The notes under the pieces were generated by a model. It did not search any database. It saw nothing but the letters and a program-made list of their open reading frames with translations, and was not told where the DNA came from. Of a stretch of 64,000 nucleotides of DNA, positions 8,379 through 17,329 are shown piece after piece (position 1 is the stretch's first letter; each line of letters opens with the position of its first letter). The DNA lies in NCBI RefSeq assembly GCF_039655865.1, contig NZ_JBBYXL010000009.1:62001-126000 (forward strand). The letters run 5' to 3'. Origin of the DNA: Prosthecobacter sp. SYSU 5D2. GTDB taxonomy: Bacteria; Verrucomicrobiota; Verrucomicrobiia; Verrucomicrobiales; Verrucomicrobiaceae. Both the position numbers and the translations under genes were made by a program.

Positions 8379-9416
8379 ATGCAGACCCTATTGACTCCCC
8401 TCGCCGAAGGCAAATGCCTGACCGAAGCCCAAGTGCGCGAAGCCGCCGCCTTTCTGGTGGACGAGCAGGAGTCTCCTGAGACCAAGGCCAATTTCCTCCG
8501 CACCCTCGCAAAAAAAGGCGAGACGCCGGCCGAGATCGCCTGCTTCGTGCAGGAGTTTCTGCGTCTGGCCGTGGATCCCGGCCTGGACCGCGACAAGCTC
8601 CCCGGCCCCATGCTGGACGTGGTGGGAACCGGCGGTGACAAACTGCATCTCTTCAACATCTCCACCACCGCCATGTTCATCCTGGCTGCCGGCGGCGTCT
8701 GCGTGACCAAGCATGGCAACCGCGGCGTCACCAGCAAAGCCGGCGGGGCCGATGTCCTGGAGGCCCTGGGCATCCGCATTGACCTGCCCGTGGAGCGCGT
8801 GGCACGCGGCATGGAGACCAACGGCCTCGGCTTCTTCTTCGCCCCCCTGTATCATCCCGCCTTCAAGGCCGTGGGCGAAGCTCGCAAGCTCCTCGCCGCC
8901 GAGGGCCAGCGCTCCATCTTTAACCTCCTGGGTCCCCTGCTCAATCCCGCCCGCCCCGACTACCAGCTCCTGGGCGTCTTTGATCCCGCCTTCACCCGCT
9001 CCTTTGGCGAGATCCTCATGACCCTCGGCCGCAAAAGCGCCTGGGTCGTCCACGGTACTGGCAATGACGGCGGCGGCATGGATGAACTCTCTACCCTGGG
9101 TGAAAACCAGGTCTGCCAGGTCAGCAACGGCACCCTCACGGAAACCACCCTTGATCCCGCCAGCCTCGGCTTCGGCCCAGCCCGCCTGGAAGACCTCGTC
9201 GGTGGCGATGCCGCTGAAAACGCCGCCATCATCGAAGGCATCCTCGATCATACCCTCAAAGGCCCCAAGCGCGACATCGCCGTGCTGAACGCCGCCGCCG
9301 GCTTCGTCATCACCGGCATCTCCCCCGATCTTGCCGAAGGCAAATCCCTCGCCGAATCCCTCCTCGACCGCGGTGCCGCCCACGCCAAGATGGTGGCCAT
9401 GCGGGACTGGTGTTGA
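8379..9416 (+). CDS. trpD: Anthranilate phosphoribosyltransferase
   Basis: This 345-residue cytoplasmic enzyme of tryptophan biosynthesis transfers phosphoribose from PRPP to anthranilate. The glycine-rich PRPP loop VGTGGDKLHLFNISTTA and the anthranilate/Mg segment KHGNRGVTSKAGGADVLEALG are present, as is NLLGPLLNPARPDYQLLGVF. The family ends here with a normal length. The ATG at 8379 gives the usual N-terminus (LTPLAEGKCLTEAQVREAAAFL); the 17 codons upstream have no family counterpart. No other trp gene is adjacent, so it is unlinked from a trp operon. It is divergent from the Hsp70 gene (99 bp). Confidence 0.96.
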   Translation: MQTLLTPLAEGKCLTEAQVREAAAFLVDEQESPETKANFLRTLAKKGETPAEIACFVQEFLRLAVDPGLDRDKLPGPMLDVVGTGGDKLHLFNISTTAMFILAAGGVCVTKHGNRGVTSKAGGADVLEALGIRIDLPVERVARGMETNGLGFFFAPLYHPAFKAVGEARKLLAAEGQRSIFNLLGPLLNPARPDYQLLGVFDPAFTRSFGEILMTLGRKSAWVVHGTGNDGGGMDELSTLGENQVCQVSNGTLTETTLDPASLGFGPARLEDLVGGDAAENAAIIEGILDHTLKGPKRDIAVLNAAAGFVITGISPDLAEGKSLAESLLDRGAAHAKMVAMRDWC

Positions 9417-9451
9417 GCAGGCTTCAGGCTGGAGCTGCCCGCCTTGTCTTG

Positions 9452-9480
9452 TTGACTCGCCCGGGTCCTCTGTCTAATAA
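9452..9480 (+). promoter_or_regulatory. Sigma-70-like promoter of the TPR gene
   Basis: TTGACT at 9452-9457 and TAATAA at 9475-9480 are separated by 17 bp, close to the consensus housekeeping promoter. The predicted start of transcription (about 9487) is only ~5 nt before the ATG at 9492, and no Shine-Dalgarno sequence fits in that space. The message may therefore be leaderless. Confidence 0.55.
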
Positions 9481-9491
9481 GCAGCCGTACC

Positions 9492-9971
9492 ATGAACGAG
9501 TCGGAAAGACGCATCCTCGCTGCCCAGGGCTATGTGGAGCTTGGTCTCCATGAGGAGGCGCGGGCGGAGCTCGCTCACCTGCCGCTGCACGCCGCAGACC
9601 GGGTGGATGTGATCGAGCTGACCGTGCTCTGCCACATGGGCGACCAGCGCTGGGCCGAGGCGCTGGTGCTGACCCAGAAGCTGTGCGAGCTGGAGCCGGA
9701 GGAGCCGGGCGGATTCATCCATGCAGCCTATTGCCTGCATGAGCTGGGCCATACCACGGAGGCGCTTGACCTGCTAGCGAGGGGACCGGTGACGCTGCGC
9801 ACCAAGCCGGTATATTATTACAACCTCGGGTGTTACCTGGCCTGCTTGGGTCAGGACGAAAAGGCCCTGAACCTGCTGAAGCAATCCTTTGAGATGGATG
9901 GCAGCCTGCGCAGCCACGCCCGCAAAGACCCGGATCTGGACCGGCTGCGCCCCCTGCTGGAAAAGCCCTGA
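9492..9971 (+). CDS. TPR-repeat protein
   Basis: This is a 159-residue soluble protein made of tetratricopeptide-like helical pairs: AAQGYVELGLHEEARAEL, HAAYCLHELGHTTEALDLL and YYNLGCYLACLGQDEKALNLL match the TPR pattern (W/Y-x2-L/I-G ... A ... ALN-L). It probably serves as a protein-binding adaptor; no partner is indicated. A promoter-like sequence lies immediately upstream. The next gene starts 2 bp after its stop, so the two are probably co-transcribed. Confidence 0.82.
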   Translation: MNESERRILAAQGYVELGLHEEARAELAHLPLHAADRVDVIELTVLCHMGDQRWAEALVLTQKLCELEPEEPGGFIHAAYCLHELGHTTEALDLLARGPVTLRTKPVYYYNLGCYLACLGQDEKALNLLKQSFEMDGSLRSHARKDPDLDRLRPLLEKP

Positions 9972-9973
9972 AA

Positions 9974-11131
9974 ATGCACGCCATCACCGATTCAGCCCTG
10001 ACCACCGTCAAGGAATGGTTTGAGGAAAACTTCCGCAGCCGGGGGGAGCTGGGGGCGTCTGTGTCCATCTGGCAAAACGGCATCGAAGTGCTTTCCTTAG
10101 CGCATGGATTTTGCGACCGCCAGAGCACCCGGCCCTGGACGGCGGACACATTGGTTCCGGTCTTTTCCTCCACCAAGGCCCCGGCGGCGGTCTGCTGCCT
10201 CATGGCGCTGGAGGAAGCCGGTTTACCGCTGGACAGCGCCGTGTCCGAGGTGTGGCCGGAATTCGTCGGCGGCGGCAAAGGGGAGATGCAGTTCGCGCAC
10301 CTGCTCTCCCACACCGCCGGGCTTTGCGCAATGGATGAGCGCGTGCCCATCTTTAACTATGAGGCTGTGGTGGAGGCCTTGGAGCGCCAGGTGCCGCTGT
10401 GGGAGCCGGGCACGAAGCAGGGTTATCACGCGCGCACCTTTGGCTTTTTGATGGATGAAATCGTGCGCCGCATCACCGGCGTGGATTCCTTGGGGCTCTA
10501 CTTTCGCGATACCTTCGCCACCCCTATGGGCCTGGATTTCTGGATCGGCCTGCCGGAGCAGCATTGGCCCCGCGTCTCGCCCGTGTATCCGGGGCGGATC
10601 AGCATCGCCAACAGCGACCAGCCTTTCTTAAAAGCCTATAACAACAGCAGCAGCCTCACGCACCGCACCTTCGTGAGTCCCTTTGGACTGAATGCGGTGA
10701 GCGAATACAATACGCCCGAGCTTTGGGCACCCGGCTTTGCCAGCATGGGCGGCGTCGGCACCGCGCATGGCCTGGGGCAGTTCTATGCCATGCTCGCCCA
10801 GGGCGGCCTGTGGAAGGGCCAGCGGCTCGTTTCCGAAGCCGTTTTGAAGCAGTTAGGCCACACTCTCTCCCAAGAAGAAGACAGTGTGCTGCTCACCCCC
10901 ATCGCCTTTGCCGCCGGCGTCATGCAGGACCCGCTAAGCGAGGACGGCAGCAAGCTGCGCCAGCACTTTGGCCCCAGCCTGACGGCCTTCGGTCATCCCG
11001 GTGCCGGAGGCAGCCTCTGCTTCGCCGACCCTGAAAACCGCATCGCCCTGGCCTACGTGATGAACCAGATGGAATTCGGTACCCTCCCCGGCCCGAAGGT
11101 GCTGGGCATGGTGGAGCGGCTGTACGCCTGA
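9974..11131 (+). CDS. Serine hydrolase of the beta-lactamase/esterase (class C-like) family
   Basis: This 385-residue protein has the nucleophile motif SSTK (Ser65, Lys68), a Tyr motif at YHA (Tyr151) and a C-terminal GHPGAGG in place of the KTG box. This pattern is typical of EstB-type esterases and class C-like beta-lactamase homologues. No signal peptide is seen, which favours a cytoplasmic esterase or peptidase over a secreted beta-lactamase. It starts 2 bp after the TPR gene. A degenerate copy of its 3' portion occurs at 11612-11687, past a small low-GC gene. Confidence 0.9.
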   Translation: MHAITDSALTTVKEWFEENFRSRGELGASVSIWQNGIEVLSLAHGFCDRQSTRPWTADTLVPVFSSTKAPAAVCCLMALEEAGLPLDSAVSEVWPEFVGGGKGEMQFAHLLSHTAGLCAMDERVPIFNYEAVVEALERQVPLWEPGTKQGYHARTFGFLMDEIVRRITGVDSLGLYFRDTFATPMGLDFWIGLPEQHWPRVSPVYPGRISIANSDQPFLKAYNNSSSLTHRTFVSPFGLNAVSEYNTPELWAPGFASMGGVGTAHGLGQFYAMLAQGGLWKGQRLVSEAVLKQLGHTLSQEEDSVLLTPIAFAAGVMQDPLSEDGSKLRQHFGPSLTAFGHPGAGGSLCFADPENRIALAYVMNQMEFGTLPGPKVLGMVERLYA

Positions 11132-11239
11132 GGAGCGCATACGCCCCCGTCCGCATCAGGCCCAGTTCGCAGTGCACAGCCCTCAGTTCTCAGCATTCGT
11201 TCCCGCTTTTCGGGCATCAAAGCCGTATGGATACTTCAT

Positions 11240-11527
11240 ATGTGTTTGATGGAGATTATAAAATCAAAACCAATGTATACTAAATTTATCCGTAAAGTGA
11301 GACTGGCATGGGGGGAACATGACCTTTTTTGTCTTTTTGCATCAGTGGTAACTTTTTTTCTTATCGTCATAGCACCGGTGTTTGTTTCATCTTCATCATC
11401 AGGAGAATCTAGCCCCGAAGTTAGCTTGGTAGGCGCATTTATTGGCTTGGTATTGATAGTGGTGATCGCACTTTTTTCTGTAACTTTCCCTGCTTGGATA
11501 ATTGGTTGTTTTATGAAACAAAGATAA
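11240..11527 (+). CDS. Small two-helix membrane protein, low GC
   Basis: This predicted 95-residue protein has two hydrophobic helices (FCLFASVVTFFLIVIAPVFV and SLVGAFIGLVLIVVIALFSV) and a Ser/Gly loop. No family was recognised. The stretch about 11225-11530 is clearly more AT-rich than its surroundings, and it lies between the serine-hydrolase gene and a partial copy of that gene's tail, which suggests insertion or a rearrangement. The start is uncertain: ATGs at 11240, 11249 and 11273 are all in frame and none has a convincing ribosome site. Confidence 0.5.
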   Translation: MCLMEIIKSKPMYTKFIRKVRLAWGEHDLFCLFASVVTFFLIVIAPVFVSSSSSGESSPEVSLVGAFIGLVLIVVIALFSVTFPAWIIGCFMKQR

Positions 11528-11611
11528 AGGGGAATCGGGGTCAGGTTGATGACTATTGACATATGGGCAACCCATAGCAGGCACGTCATCCCTGCCAGCC
11601 TTCAGGACATC

Positions 11612-11687
11612 CTCACCGCCTTTCGCCATCCCGGTGCCAGTGGCAGCCTCTGCTTCGCCGATCCCGAAAACCGCATCGCCCTCGCCC
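11612..11687 (+). pseudogene. Duplicated fragment of the serine-hydrolase 3' region
   Basis: This segment aligns without gaps, apart from the ends, to 10979-11053 inside the serine-hydrolase gene and would encode TAFRHPGASGSLCFADPENR (parent: TAFGHPGAGGSLCFADPENR). It has no intact N-terminal part, and the parent's remaining C-terminus is replaced by a CTCGCC microsatellite. It is a non-functional remnant of a duplication or of a paralogous gene. Confidence 0.75.
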
Positions 11688-11716
11688 TCGCCCTCGCCCT
11701 CGCCCTCGCCCTCGCC
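11681..11716. repeat. (CTCGCC)6 microsatellite
   Basis: Six perfect CTCGCC hexamers follow the duplicated hydrolase fragment; read in that frame they would give (LA)n. Such an array is prone to slippage. No gene depends on it as far as can be seen. Confidence 0.9.
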
Positions 11717-11727
11717 CTCGTCCGCAT

Positions 11728-11755
11728 CAGTCCTCAGTCCTCAGTCCTCAGTCCT
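11728..11755. repeat. (CAGTCCT)4 heptamer array
   Basis: Four perfect CAGTCCT units are followed by one degenerate unit (CAGTCTT). Related degenerate CAGT(T/C)C strings lie after the serine-hydrolase gene at about 11160-11205 and before the MFS/spermidine-synthase gene at about 18925-18955. All are intergenic. Confidence 0.85.
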
Positions 11756-11808
11756 CAGTCTTCGTTCCCTCCCTGCGGGATCATTCGTCATTCATTTCCA
11801 TCCCTCCC

Positions 11809-12879
11809 TCAATCGCTATACGCAATGAAGACGAAGAGGATGATGAGTCCAATAATCACCGCGATCGTGATCTTCACCCAGCTCAGCGGGTATTCGCCGG
11901 TGATCTTGCCGGTGACGCCGTTGACGGCCACCTGGTAGTTTTTGGTGCCGTAGGTATAGGACAGGAGCCAGACGGGAAGCAGGACGTGTTTAAACGTCTG
12001 CTCGCTATACGTGGGGGAGATTTGCAGGTTGCGCTGGGTATCGCCCGGGACTTCGCGGGAGCAGACCTGACGCAGCAGGGCATCCATGCGTTGGCGGGAC
12101 ATCTGGGCCGACTGGATGAGGTCAATCTGATACTGCTCCACCACCCAGCCGGAAAGATAACCGGCATCATAGGGCACCAGCTCAGACGTCGTGGGAAACG
12201 GCTCCAGCGCACCGAGCAGTGGCGCATGGACACCTTTGGAGGCAGGTACCAAAACGTCGTCAAAGTCCTCGCTGACATGCCCGCTAGCGTGTTCCCAGCG
12301 GGTGCGCCTCTGCTGGCGGCCCTGGCTGTCGCGGACGTAATAATGATAACCCGCCTCCGCCTGCCAGGGGCACTCGGCATGGGCGTCAAAGGTCCAGTAG
12401 GGCAGGTAAAGGCCGTGAAGGGTATCCGTGAGGGCTTTGTTGCTCAGATTGCTCCGGGCCCAAAAATGACTGCCATACCAGCGGCGGATGTCTTCGCGCA
12501 CCTGACCCTCAGCGATCTTAAACGGCAGCAGGCTGCCGGGCCGGATGGGTGCCTGCATGTCCGCCACATCCAGCAGGGCAGAGGAGCCGCAGAAGTCACA
12601 GCGCTGCGCCACCCGCTTTTCATCGAAGACGGAAATGGCCTGGCAGCTCTGGCAGCGCACCGTTTTCCGCTGCGCCTCCCAGCCGCGCTGATCGTCCGGA
12701 ATGGCCCGCAGCGCGGTGACCAGGTCGTTCTCCTCAATGAGCGACCCGTCCGCCTTCAGCTCCGCCGGGGAGACGGTGCCGCAGTAAGGGCAGACGAGGG
12801 CCTTTTTGGCCGGAGTCCAGACGGCTTCTCCCCCGCAGCCGGGGCAGGCGAACTTGCTGATGGCGGTGACTTCAGACAT
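11809..12879 (-). CDS. Zinc-ribbon protein with C-terminal membrane anchor
   Basis: This 356-residue protein has two N-terminal zinc ribbons: CPGCGG...CPYC at about residues 12-35 and CQSC...CDFC at about 75-99. A long soluble region follows (LYLPYWTFDAHAECPWQAE, CSREVPGDTQRNLQISPTYS), and then a C-terminal transmembrane helix (ITIAVIIGLIILFVFIAY) after a short PVWLLSYTYG segment. Similar proteins are usually annotated as zinc-finger or primosomal-N'-like proteins, but no helicase motif is present here and the function is unknown. The ATG at 12879 starts just before the first ribbon; an upstream in-frame start would add 31 residues without domain character. It follows the Tat oxidoreductase gene after 64 bp. 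Confidence 0.82.
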   Translation of the reverse strand: MSEVTAISKFACPGCGGEAVWTPAKKALVCPYCGTVSPAELKADGSLIEENDLVTALRAIPDDQRGWEAQRKTVRCQSCQAISVFDEKRVAQRCDFCGSSALLDVADMQAPIRPGSLLPFKIAEGQVREDIRRWYGSHFWARSNLSNKALTDTLHGLYLPYWTFDAHAECPWQAEAGYHYYVRDSQGRQQRRTRWEHASGHVSEDFDDVLVPASKGVHAPLLGALEPFPTTSELVPYDAGYLSGWVVEQYQIDLIQSAQMSRQRMDALLRQVCSREVPGDTQRNLQISPTYSEQTFKHVLLPVWLLSYTYGTKNYQVAVNGVTGKITGEYPLSWVKITIAVIIGLIILFVFIAYSD

Positions 12880-12943
12880 GCGCAGCCAAGTGACCTGAGA
12901 CCGCTCGGGTGCGCAAATCAAAAGCTTGGTCGAGTGGCTTTTG

Positions 12944-14350
12944 TTACAGCTTCCAGCCCTCGCGCGGCACACGGCTGATGAAGCGGTTGGCCGCCTCGTT
13001 ATTGGTGATCTTCATGGCCTTGGCATCCCAGGTGATCTTGCCGTCTGCGCGGAAGGCGACGTTGCCCAGGTGGTTGGCCTCCGTCAGCGGCCCGGCATAA
13101 CTGAAAGGACTGCCGGTCGGTGTGCCGTTTTTGATGGCGTTCAGCCACTCGATGTGCTGACCGGGAGAATCGGCGATGAAGGGCTTGGGCCGCTGGAAGT
13201 CCACAAATGCGGCCTCAGGCAGCAGGACATGTTTGTTATAATCGGAAAGCAGCATGCCCTTGTCGCCGATGAACAGGACGCCGTTGTTCCACTGGCTGAT
13301 GAAGGGATCGTTCTTCCACACATCCGGCTTATGGCTGCCCTGATGCCAGTGGATCTTGCAGGCGGGCATGTCGCCGCGCGGGCCGTATTCATACACAGCG
13401 GACATGGACGCCGGAGCGATCTCCGGATGCGGCTCAGGGCCAAAGGCTTCCACCGTCAGCGGCGCATCCAGCTTCAAAGCCCAGAACGGCAGGTCGTTCC
13501 AGTGGCTGCCCAGGTCGGACATGGTGCCATTGCCGAAGTCCCACCAGCGATACCACTTCGGACCGGGGAAATAGATCTCGTTATACGGGCGGTAAGGTGC
13601 CGGACCGAGCCACAAGTCCCAGTCCAGATACGGCGGCGGGGTCTGCTCCTCGGTCGGGCGTTCGGTCACAAAAACGATGTCCTTGTTGGCTTCCGCCTCC
13701 TCCTTCGTCTGGTGGCCCCAGGCGCGGGAAACACACACATGCGCGTCCGTGACATTGCCGATGGCACCGCTCTGGATGAGCTCGACGACACGCCTGTAGT
13801 TAGGCATGCCATGGATCTGCGTGCCCATCTGCGTGGCCACTCCGGCCTTGGCCGCCGCCTCCGTGATCAGGCGCGCTTCGGCGATGTCGCGCGTCAGCGG
13901 CTTCTCACAATACACCGGCTTTCCGGCCAGCAGCGCGGGCAGCGTGGCATAGGCATGCGTGTGCTCGGTAGTGCTGACGACGACGGCATCTATGTCCTTG
14001 GACTCCTCATACATCTTGCGGAAGTCGCGATAAGATTTGGCCTTCGGAAAAGCGGCAGCCGCCCGGTCCAGATGCTGGCTGTTCACATCGCAGATGGCCA
14101 CCACGTTTTCCGTGGGCTCCTGGGGAGCGGGCACCGCTTCCCCTTCTTTCTTCGGACCTTTGGGATACAGCGCCGTGCCCACCAGCTCCTTGATGTTGCT
14201 GCCCGCACGCCCCCCCACGCCAATGAAGGCCAGGTTCACCCGCGCATTCGGAGACCGGGAGCTGACGATGGCAGGGAAACCCAGGGCCGCTCCGGCCAGC
14301 AGGGAGCTTTGGGTCAAAAACTGACGACGTGAAGAAAGAGGTCGGGACAT
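12944..14350 (-). CDS. Tat-exported Gfo/Idh/MocA-family oxidoreductase
   Basis: This 468-residue protein has a twin-arginine signal ([20 protein letters not shown]) at residues about 7-26. A Rossmann NAD(P)-binding fold follows ([55 protein letters not shown]), with the family's [11 protein letters not shown] motif. The C-terminal alpha/beta domain contains the substrate site ([21 protein letters not shown]). Export with a bound cofactor is typical of this subgroup in Verrucomicrobia and Planctomycetes, where such enzymes act on sugars or cyclitols. The exact substrate is unknown. The ATG at 14350 places the RR motif correctly. Confidence 0.92.
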   Translation of the reverse strand: MSRPLSSRRQFLTQSSLLAGAALGFPAIVSSRSPNARVNLAFIGVGGRAGSNIKELVGTALYPKGPKKEGEAVPAPQEPTENVVAICDVNSQHLDRAAAAFPKAKSYRDFRKMYEESKDIDAVVVSTTEHTHAYATLPALLAGKPVYCEKPLTRDIAEARLITEAAAKAGVATQMGTQIHGMPNYRRVVELIQSGAIGNVTDAHVCVSRAWGHQTKEEAEANKDIVFVTERPTEEQTPPPYLDWDLWLGPAPYRPYNEIYFPGPKWYRWWDFGNGTMSDLGSHWNDLPFWALKLDAPLTVEAFGPEPHPEIAPASMSAVYEYGPRGDMPACKIHWHQGSHKPDVWKNDPFISQWNNGVLFIGDKGMLLSDYNKHVLLPEAAFVDFQRPKPFIADSPGQHIEWLNAIKNGTPTGSPFSYAGPLTEANHLGNVAFRADGKITWDAKAMKITNNEAANRFISRVPREGWKL

Positions 14351-14387
14351 GCGGAAGGAACGCCCTTGCGCCCGCCGGTCTTGCGGA

Positions 14388-16256
14388 TCAAGACGCAGCC
14401 TCTTTGGCAATCAGCGCTTCCAGCTCCCCGGCAGCCTTTTCCCAGGCGGTTGTTTTCGTGGCGATGCGCGGTTCGATCTGCTCCATCTCCTGGCTCAGCG
14501 CCTTGAACTTCGCGGCATCCGCATAGGTGGCGCCATCTTGCAGCAGTTCCACGAGTTCCATCTTGCGCTTGTCCAGAGCGGCGAGTTCTTCCTCGATGCG
14601 GGCCACATTTTTCTCCAGGTCCTTGCGGCCTTTGGCGCGGTTGTTGCGGGCCTCCGCCTCCAGGCGTTTTTGCTCTTTGGACTTGGGGGGCGAATAGGCC
14701 TTTTTGGCCGGTGTATCCCAGGCTCCCGGCTGGCTGTTGGTCAGGCTGGCGGTCAGCGCCTCACGGGCGGAGGTGGCTTTGGTCTTGTCCAGGTAATACT
14801 GGTAGTCCCCGGCATAAGGCGTCAGCACGCCGCCGGCGATATGAACCACCCCTCTGGCCATCGCGCGGATAAAGTGCACATCATGGCTGATGAAAACCAG
14901 CGTGCCTTCATAGTCCTCCAGCGCGCCGATGAGCGCATCAATGCTGCCCATGTCCAAATGCGTCGTCGGCTCATCCATCAGCAGCAGGTTCGGCGGATCC
15001 AAAAGCAGCCGCACCAGCGCCAGTCGGGACTTCTCCCCCCCGCTCAGCACGCCCACAGGCTTGAACACATCATCCCCATGAAACAGGAAAGAGCCTAACA
15101 AAGTGCGACACAAATTTTCCCCCGGCCGGCTGGGCAGGTCCATGGCGGACTGCAAAACGGTATGCTTCATGTTCAGCACGTCACCACGATACTGCGCAAA
15201 GTAACCCTGCTTCACATTGTGACCGAGATCCCGCTTGCCGCCCTGCGGCGTCAGCGCCCCGGCCATCAGCTTCAGCAGCGTGGATTTCCCAGCGCCGTTA
15301 GGCCCCACCAGCACCAGGCGCTGGCCCCTTTCGACTTCGAAATCCAGGCCATGATACACCGGCGTCTCACCGTAAGCAAAATCCAGCCCTTTCAGCGTCA
15401 GCACCCGCTGGCCGCTGCGGGGCGGCTGCGGGAAGCGGAACTTGACCGTCTTGGCCGCCGCCGCCGGGCCTTCCAGCTTCTCCATGCGGTCAATCATCTT
15501 CAGCTTGTCCTGGGCACGGGAGGCGAAGTTGGCCTTGGCCTTGAAGCGGTCCGCCCATTGCTGGAGCTTGGCGATCTCCCGCTGCTGGTTTTCAAATGCG
15601 CCCTTCATCTGCTCCTCACGCGCGGCTTTTTCCACCAGGTAGGAATCGTAGTTGCCGCGATAGCGGTTCACCTTGCTGTGGGCGATCTCCAGGATGGCAT
15701 CCGTCAGCGCATTGAGGAACTCACGGTCATGGGAGATCATCAAAATGGCCCCCGGATAGCTCATCAGGTAATTTTGAAACCAGATGAGGGATTCCAGATC
15801 CAGGTGGTTGGTCGGCTCATCCAGCAGCAGCAGGTCCGGCTCCTGCACCAGCAGGCGCGCCAGATGCGCACGCATCACCCAGCCGCCGCTCAGGGTGCGG
15901 GCATTCCGGTCGAAGTCGGTCTCGCGGAAGGCCAGTCCCTTCAGGATGCGCTTCGCCTTCGGCTCCGCCTCCCAGCGGCTGTGCTCGTGGCAGTGGCTCG
16001 TCGCCAGCTCCAGCACCGTCATGTCATCCACAGGGGCGCTTTCCTGCGGCAGGAACCCAAACTCCAGGTTCTTTTCCATCGTCACCAGGCCGTCATCCGG
16101 CGTCGTCTCCCGCAGCAGCAGGGAAAAAAGGGTGGACTTCCCTGCCCCGTTGGGTCCGATGAGGCCGATCTTCTCACCGCGATTGATATGGAAAGACACA
16201 CCGCTGAAGAGGGTGCGGCCTGCATAAGTTTTACTGACATTGGAAACAGAAAGCAT
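14388..16256 (-). CDS. ABC-F family ATPase
   Basis: This 622-residue soluble protein has two ABC domains and no membrane segments. The first has Walker [13 protein letters not shown], signature [13 protein letters not shown] and Walker [13 protein letters not shown]. The second has [24 protein letters not shown] and [13 protein letters not shown] charged helical linker joins them ([20 protein letters not shown] onwards), and a C-terminal coiled coil (about 535-620) follows. This is the ABC-F layout of ribosome-associated translation factors (EttA/Uup/Ydi). The linker length and C-terminal coil fit the Uup/YheS side best, but the subgroup is an inference. It sits 37 bp upstream of the Tat oxidoreductase. 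Confidence 0.93.
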   Translation of the reverse strand: MLSVSNVSKTYAGRTLFSGVSFHINRGEKIGLIGPNGAGKSTLFSLLLRETTPDDGLVTMEKNLEFGFLPQESAPVDDMTVLELATSHCHEHSRWEAEPKAKRILKGLAFRETDFDRNARTLSGGWVMRAHLARLLVQEPDLLLLDEPTNHLDLESLIWFQNYLMSYPGAILMISHDREFLNALTDAILEIAHSKVNRYRGNYDSYLVEKAAREEQMKGAFENQQREIAKLQQWADRFKAKANFASRAQDKLKMIDRMEKLEGPAAAAKTVKFRFPQPPRSGQRVLTLKGLDFAYGETPVYHGLDFEVERGQRLVLVGPNGAGKSTLLKLMAGALTPQGGKRDLGHNVKQGYFAQYRGDVLNMKHTVLQSAMDLPSRPGENLCRTLLGSFLFHGDDVFKPVGVLSGGEKSRLALVRLLLDPPNLLLMDEPTTHLDMGSIDALIGALEDYEGTLVFISHDVHFIRAMARGVVHIAGGVLTPYAGDYQYYLDKTKATSAREALTASLTNSQPGAWDTPAKKAYSPPKSKEQKRLEAEARNNRAKGRKDLEKNVARIEEELAALDKRKMELVELLQDGATYADAAKFKALSQEMEQIEPRIATKTTAWEKAAGELEALIAKEAAS

Positions 16257-16432
16257 GGGGGGCGCACTCTGTGCCCTCTGGCGGGGCGGGAGTCAAGGCC
16301 CTACGGAGTGCGGCCCCGCGTCCGCATCCGGGGCCGCTTTCGCCAGAGTGCGCAACTTCAGGACAAAGGGCGTGTTTATCTGCCTTGCCGCCCTGGCCCG
16401 TGAGGTTCAGGGGTTGCGCTCCCCTTGATCCG

Positions 16433-17182
16433 ATGAAAATTACCGCAATGACACGATTTCTGGCACTCCCTGGCCTTTTGATGGCACTGGCCCTCGTCGC
16501 CCAGGCGGAACCACCGCCTCCGCCCAAAGGGGAGCGCGGGGACAAGCCGCCAGGCTTTGGCCCGCCCCGTGGCGGTGAGCGTGGTGGGGATCGCGGAGGC
16601 GAGCGAGGCAGTGATCGCCGCAGCGGCATGCCCGGCTATGGAGGCCGCCCGCCCATGCGCCACGACGGTTTTGACAAACTGCCGGAGGAAGAGAAAAAGC
16701 GTGTACGCGAAGCCCTGGACAAGGTGTGGAGCCGTCCGGAAGTGATCGCGGCCAAGGACAAGGCCATGCGCGCCAATGAGGAGATGCGCGACACCATCCG
16801 GGAATCCCTGGGCAAGATTGATCCAGGGGCTGCGGCCATTTTGGCACGCATCGAACCGAAAGACCATTTCGACCCCCGTGACCTGCCCCGCCTGCCGCCC
16901 CCGGATTCCGCCGAATTTCCCGACATCATGGTGAAGCGCCTGGGCATGGAACTGATCAGTTTCTCCCGTCCGGAAAGGCGTGAAGATACCCGCAAGCTGC
17001 ATGAGCGCGTCATGGCCCAGCCACAGGTCGCCGAGGCTGTCGCCCGTGTCGTCTCCACCACCGGTGAAGAGCGGATCCAGGCCGTCCAGAAGCTCCGCGA
17101 GCTCTATCGCGAAGCCGTCGGCCGGGAATTCCACGCTGCACGTGAAAAACGTGAAGCAGAAGAAAAGGCGAAGCAAAAGTGA
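16433..17182 (+). CDS. Secreted Pro/Gly/Arg-rich helical protein of unknown function
   Basis: This 249-residue protein has a signal peptide (FLALPGLLMALALVAQA) at about residues 8-25. A low-complexity region rich in P, G, R and E follows (RGGERGGDRGGERGSDRR), and then a mostly helical C-terminal ~185 residues with charged EEEKKRVREALDKV-type heptads and a Lys/Glu-rich tail. It faintly recalls periplasmic Spy/CpxP-like helical proteins, but the LTxxQ motif is absent. The start at 16433 (MKITAM) puts basic residues just before the hydrophobic core. Its stop codon falls inside the left arm of a 149-bp inverted-repeat element. Confidence 0.75.
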   Translation: MKITAMTRFLALPGLLMALALVAQAEPPPPPKGERGDKPPGFGPPRGGERGGDRGGERGSDRRSGMPGYGGRPPMRHDGFDKLPEEEKKRVREALDKVWSRPEVIAAKDKAMRANEEMRDTIRESLGKIDPGAAAILARIEPKDHFDPRDLPRLPPPDSAEFPDIMVKRLGMELISFSRPERREDTRKLHERVMAQPQVAEAVARVVSTTGEERIQAVQKLRELYREAVGREFHAAREKREAEEKAKQK

Positions 17183-17325
17183 TGCGGACATTCACTTCGC
17201 GGCTGCGCAGCCTGCCTGCAACGATTGACGAGGGACAAGCGATCACCCACGGGCATCTCAACGGAAGGCACCCTTTGGTGTATTCCGAATTCAGACCATT
17301 GCAGGCAAGAGTGCCCGCATCACTT
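17177..17325. repeat. 149-bp inverted-repeat element between convergent genes
   Basis: The ends are a perfect 11-bp inverted repeat, AAGTGATGCGG (17177-17187) and CCGCATCACTT (17315-17325). An inner pair, TGCCTGCAA (17213-17221) and TTGCAGGCA (17299-17307), adds to the stem. The left end is itself a small palindrome (AAGTGA...TCACTT). It fills the gap between the secreted-protein gene, whose TGA is in the left arm, and the MFS/spermidine-synthase gene. It could be a MITE-like or REP-type repeat or act as a two-way transcript end. No transposase is present. Confidence 0.65.
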
Positions 17326-17329
17326 AACC

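Noticed and set aside
9974-11131. Calling the serine hydrolase an antibiotic-resistance beta-lactamase
   Set aside because: It has no signal peptide and has YHA and HPG in place of the usual YxN and KTG boxes. An esterase or peptidase role is more likely.
11681-11755. Possible CRISPR-like array
   Set aside because: The units are 6 and 7 bp direct tandem repeats without spacers; this is a microsatellite.
12926-14332. A 468-codon plus-strand open frame opposite the Tat oxidoreductase
   Set aside because: It is rich in R, H, G and Q without domain character, while the minus strand has a Tat signal and Rossmann motifs.
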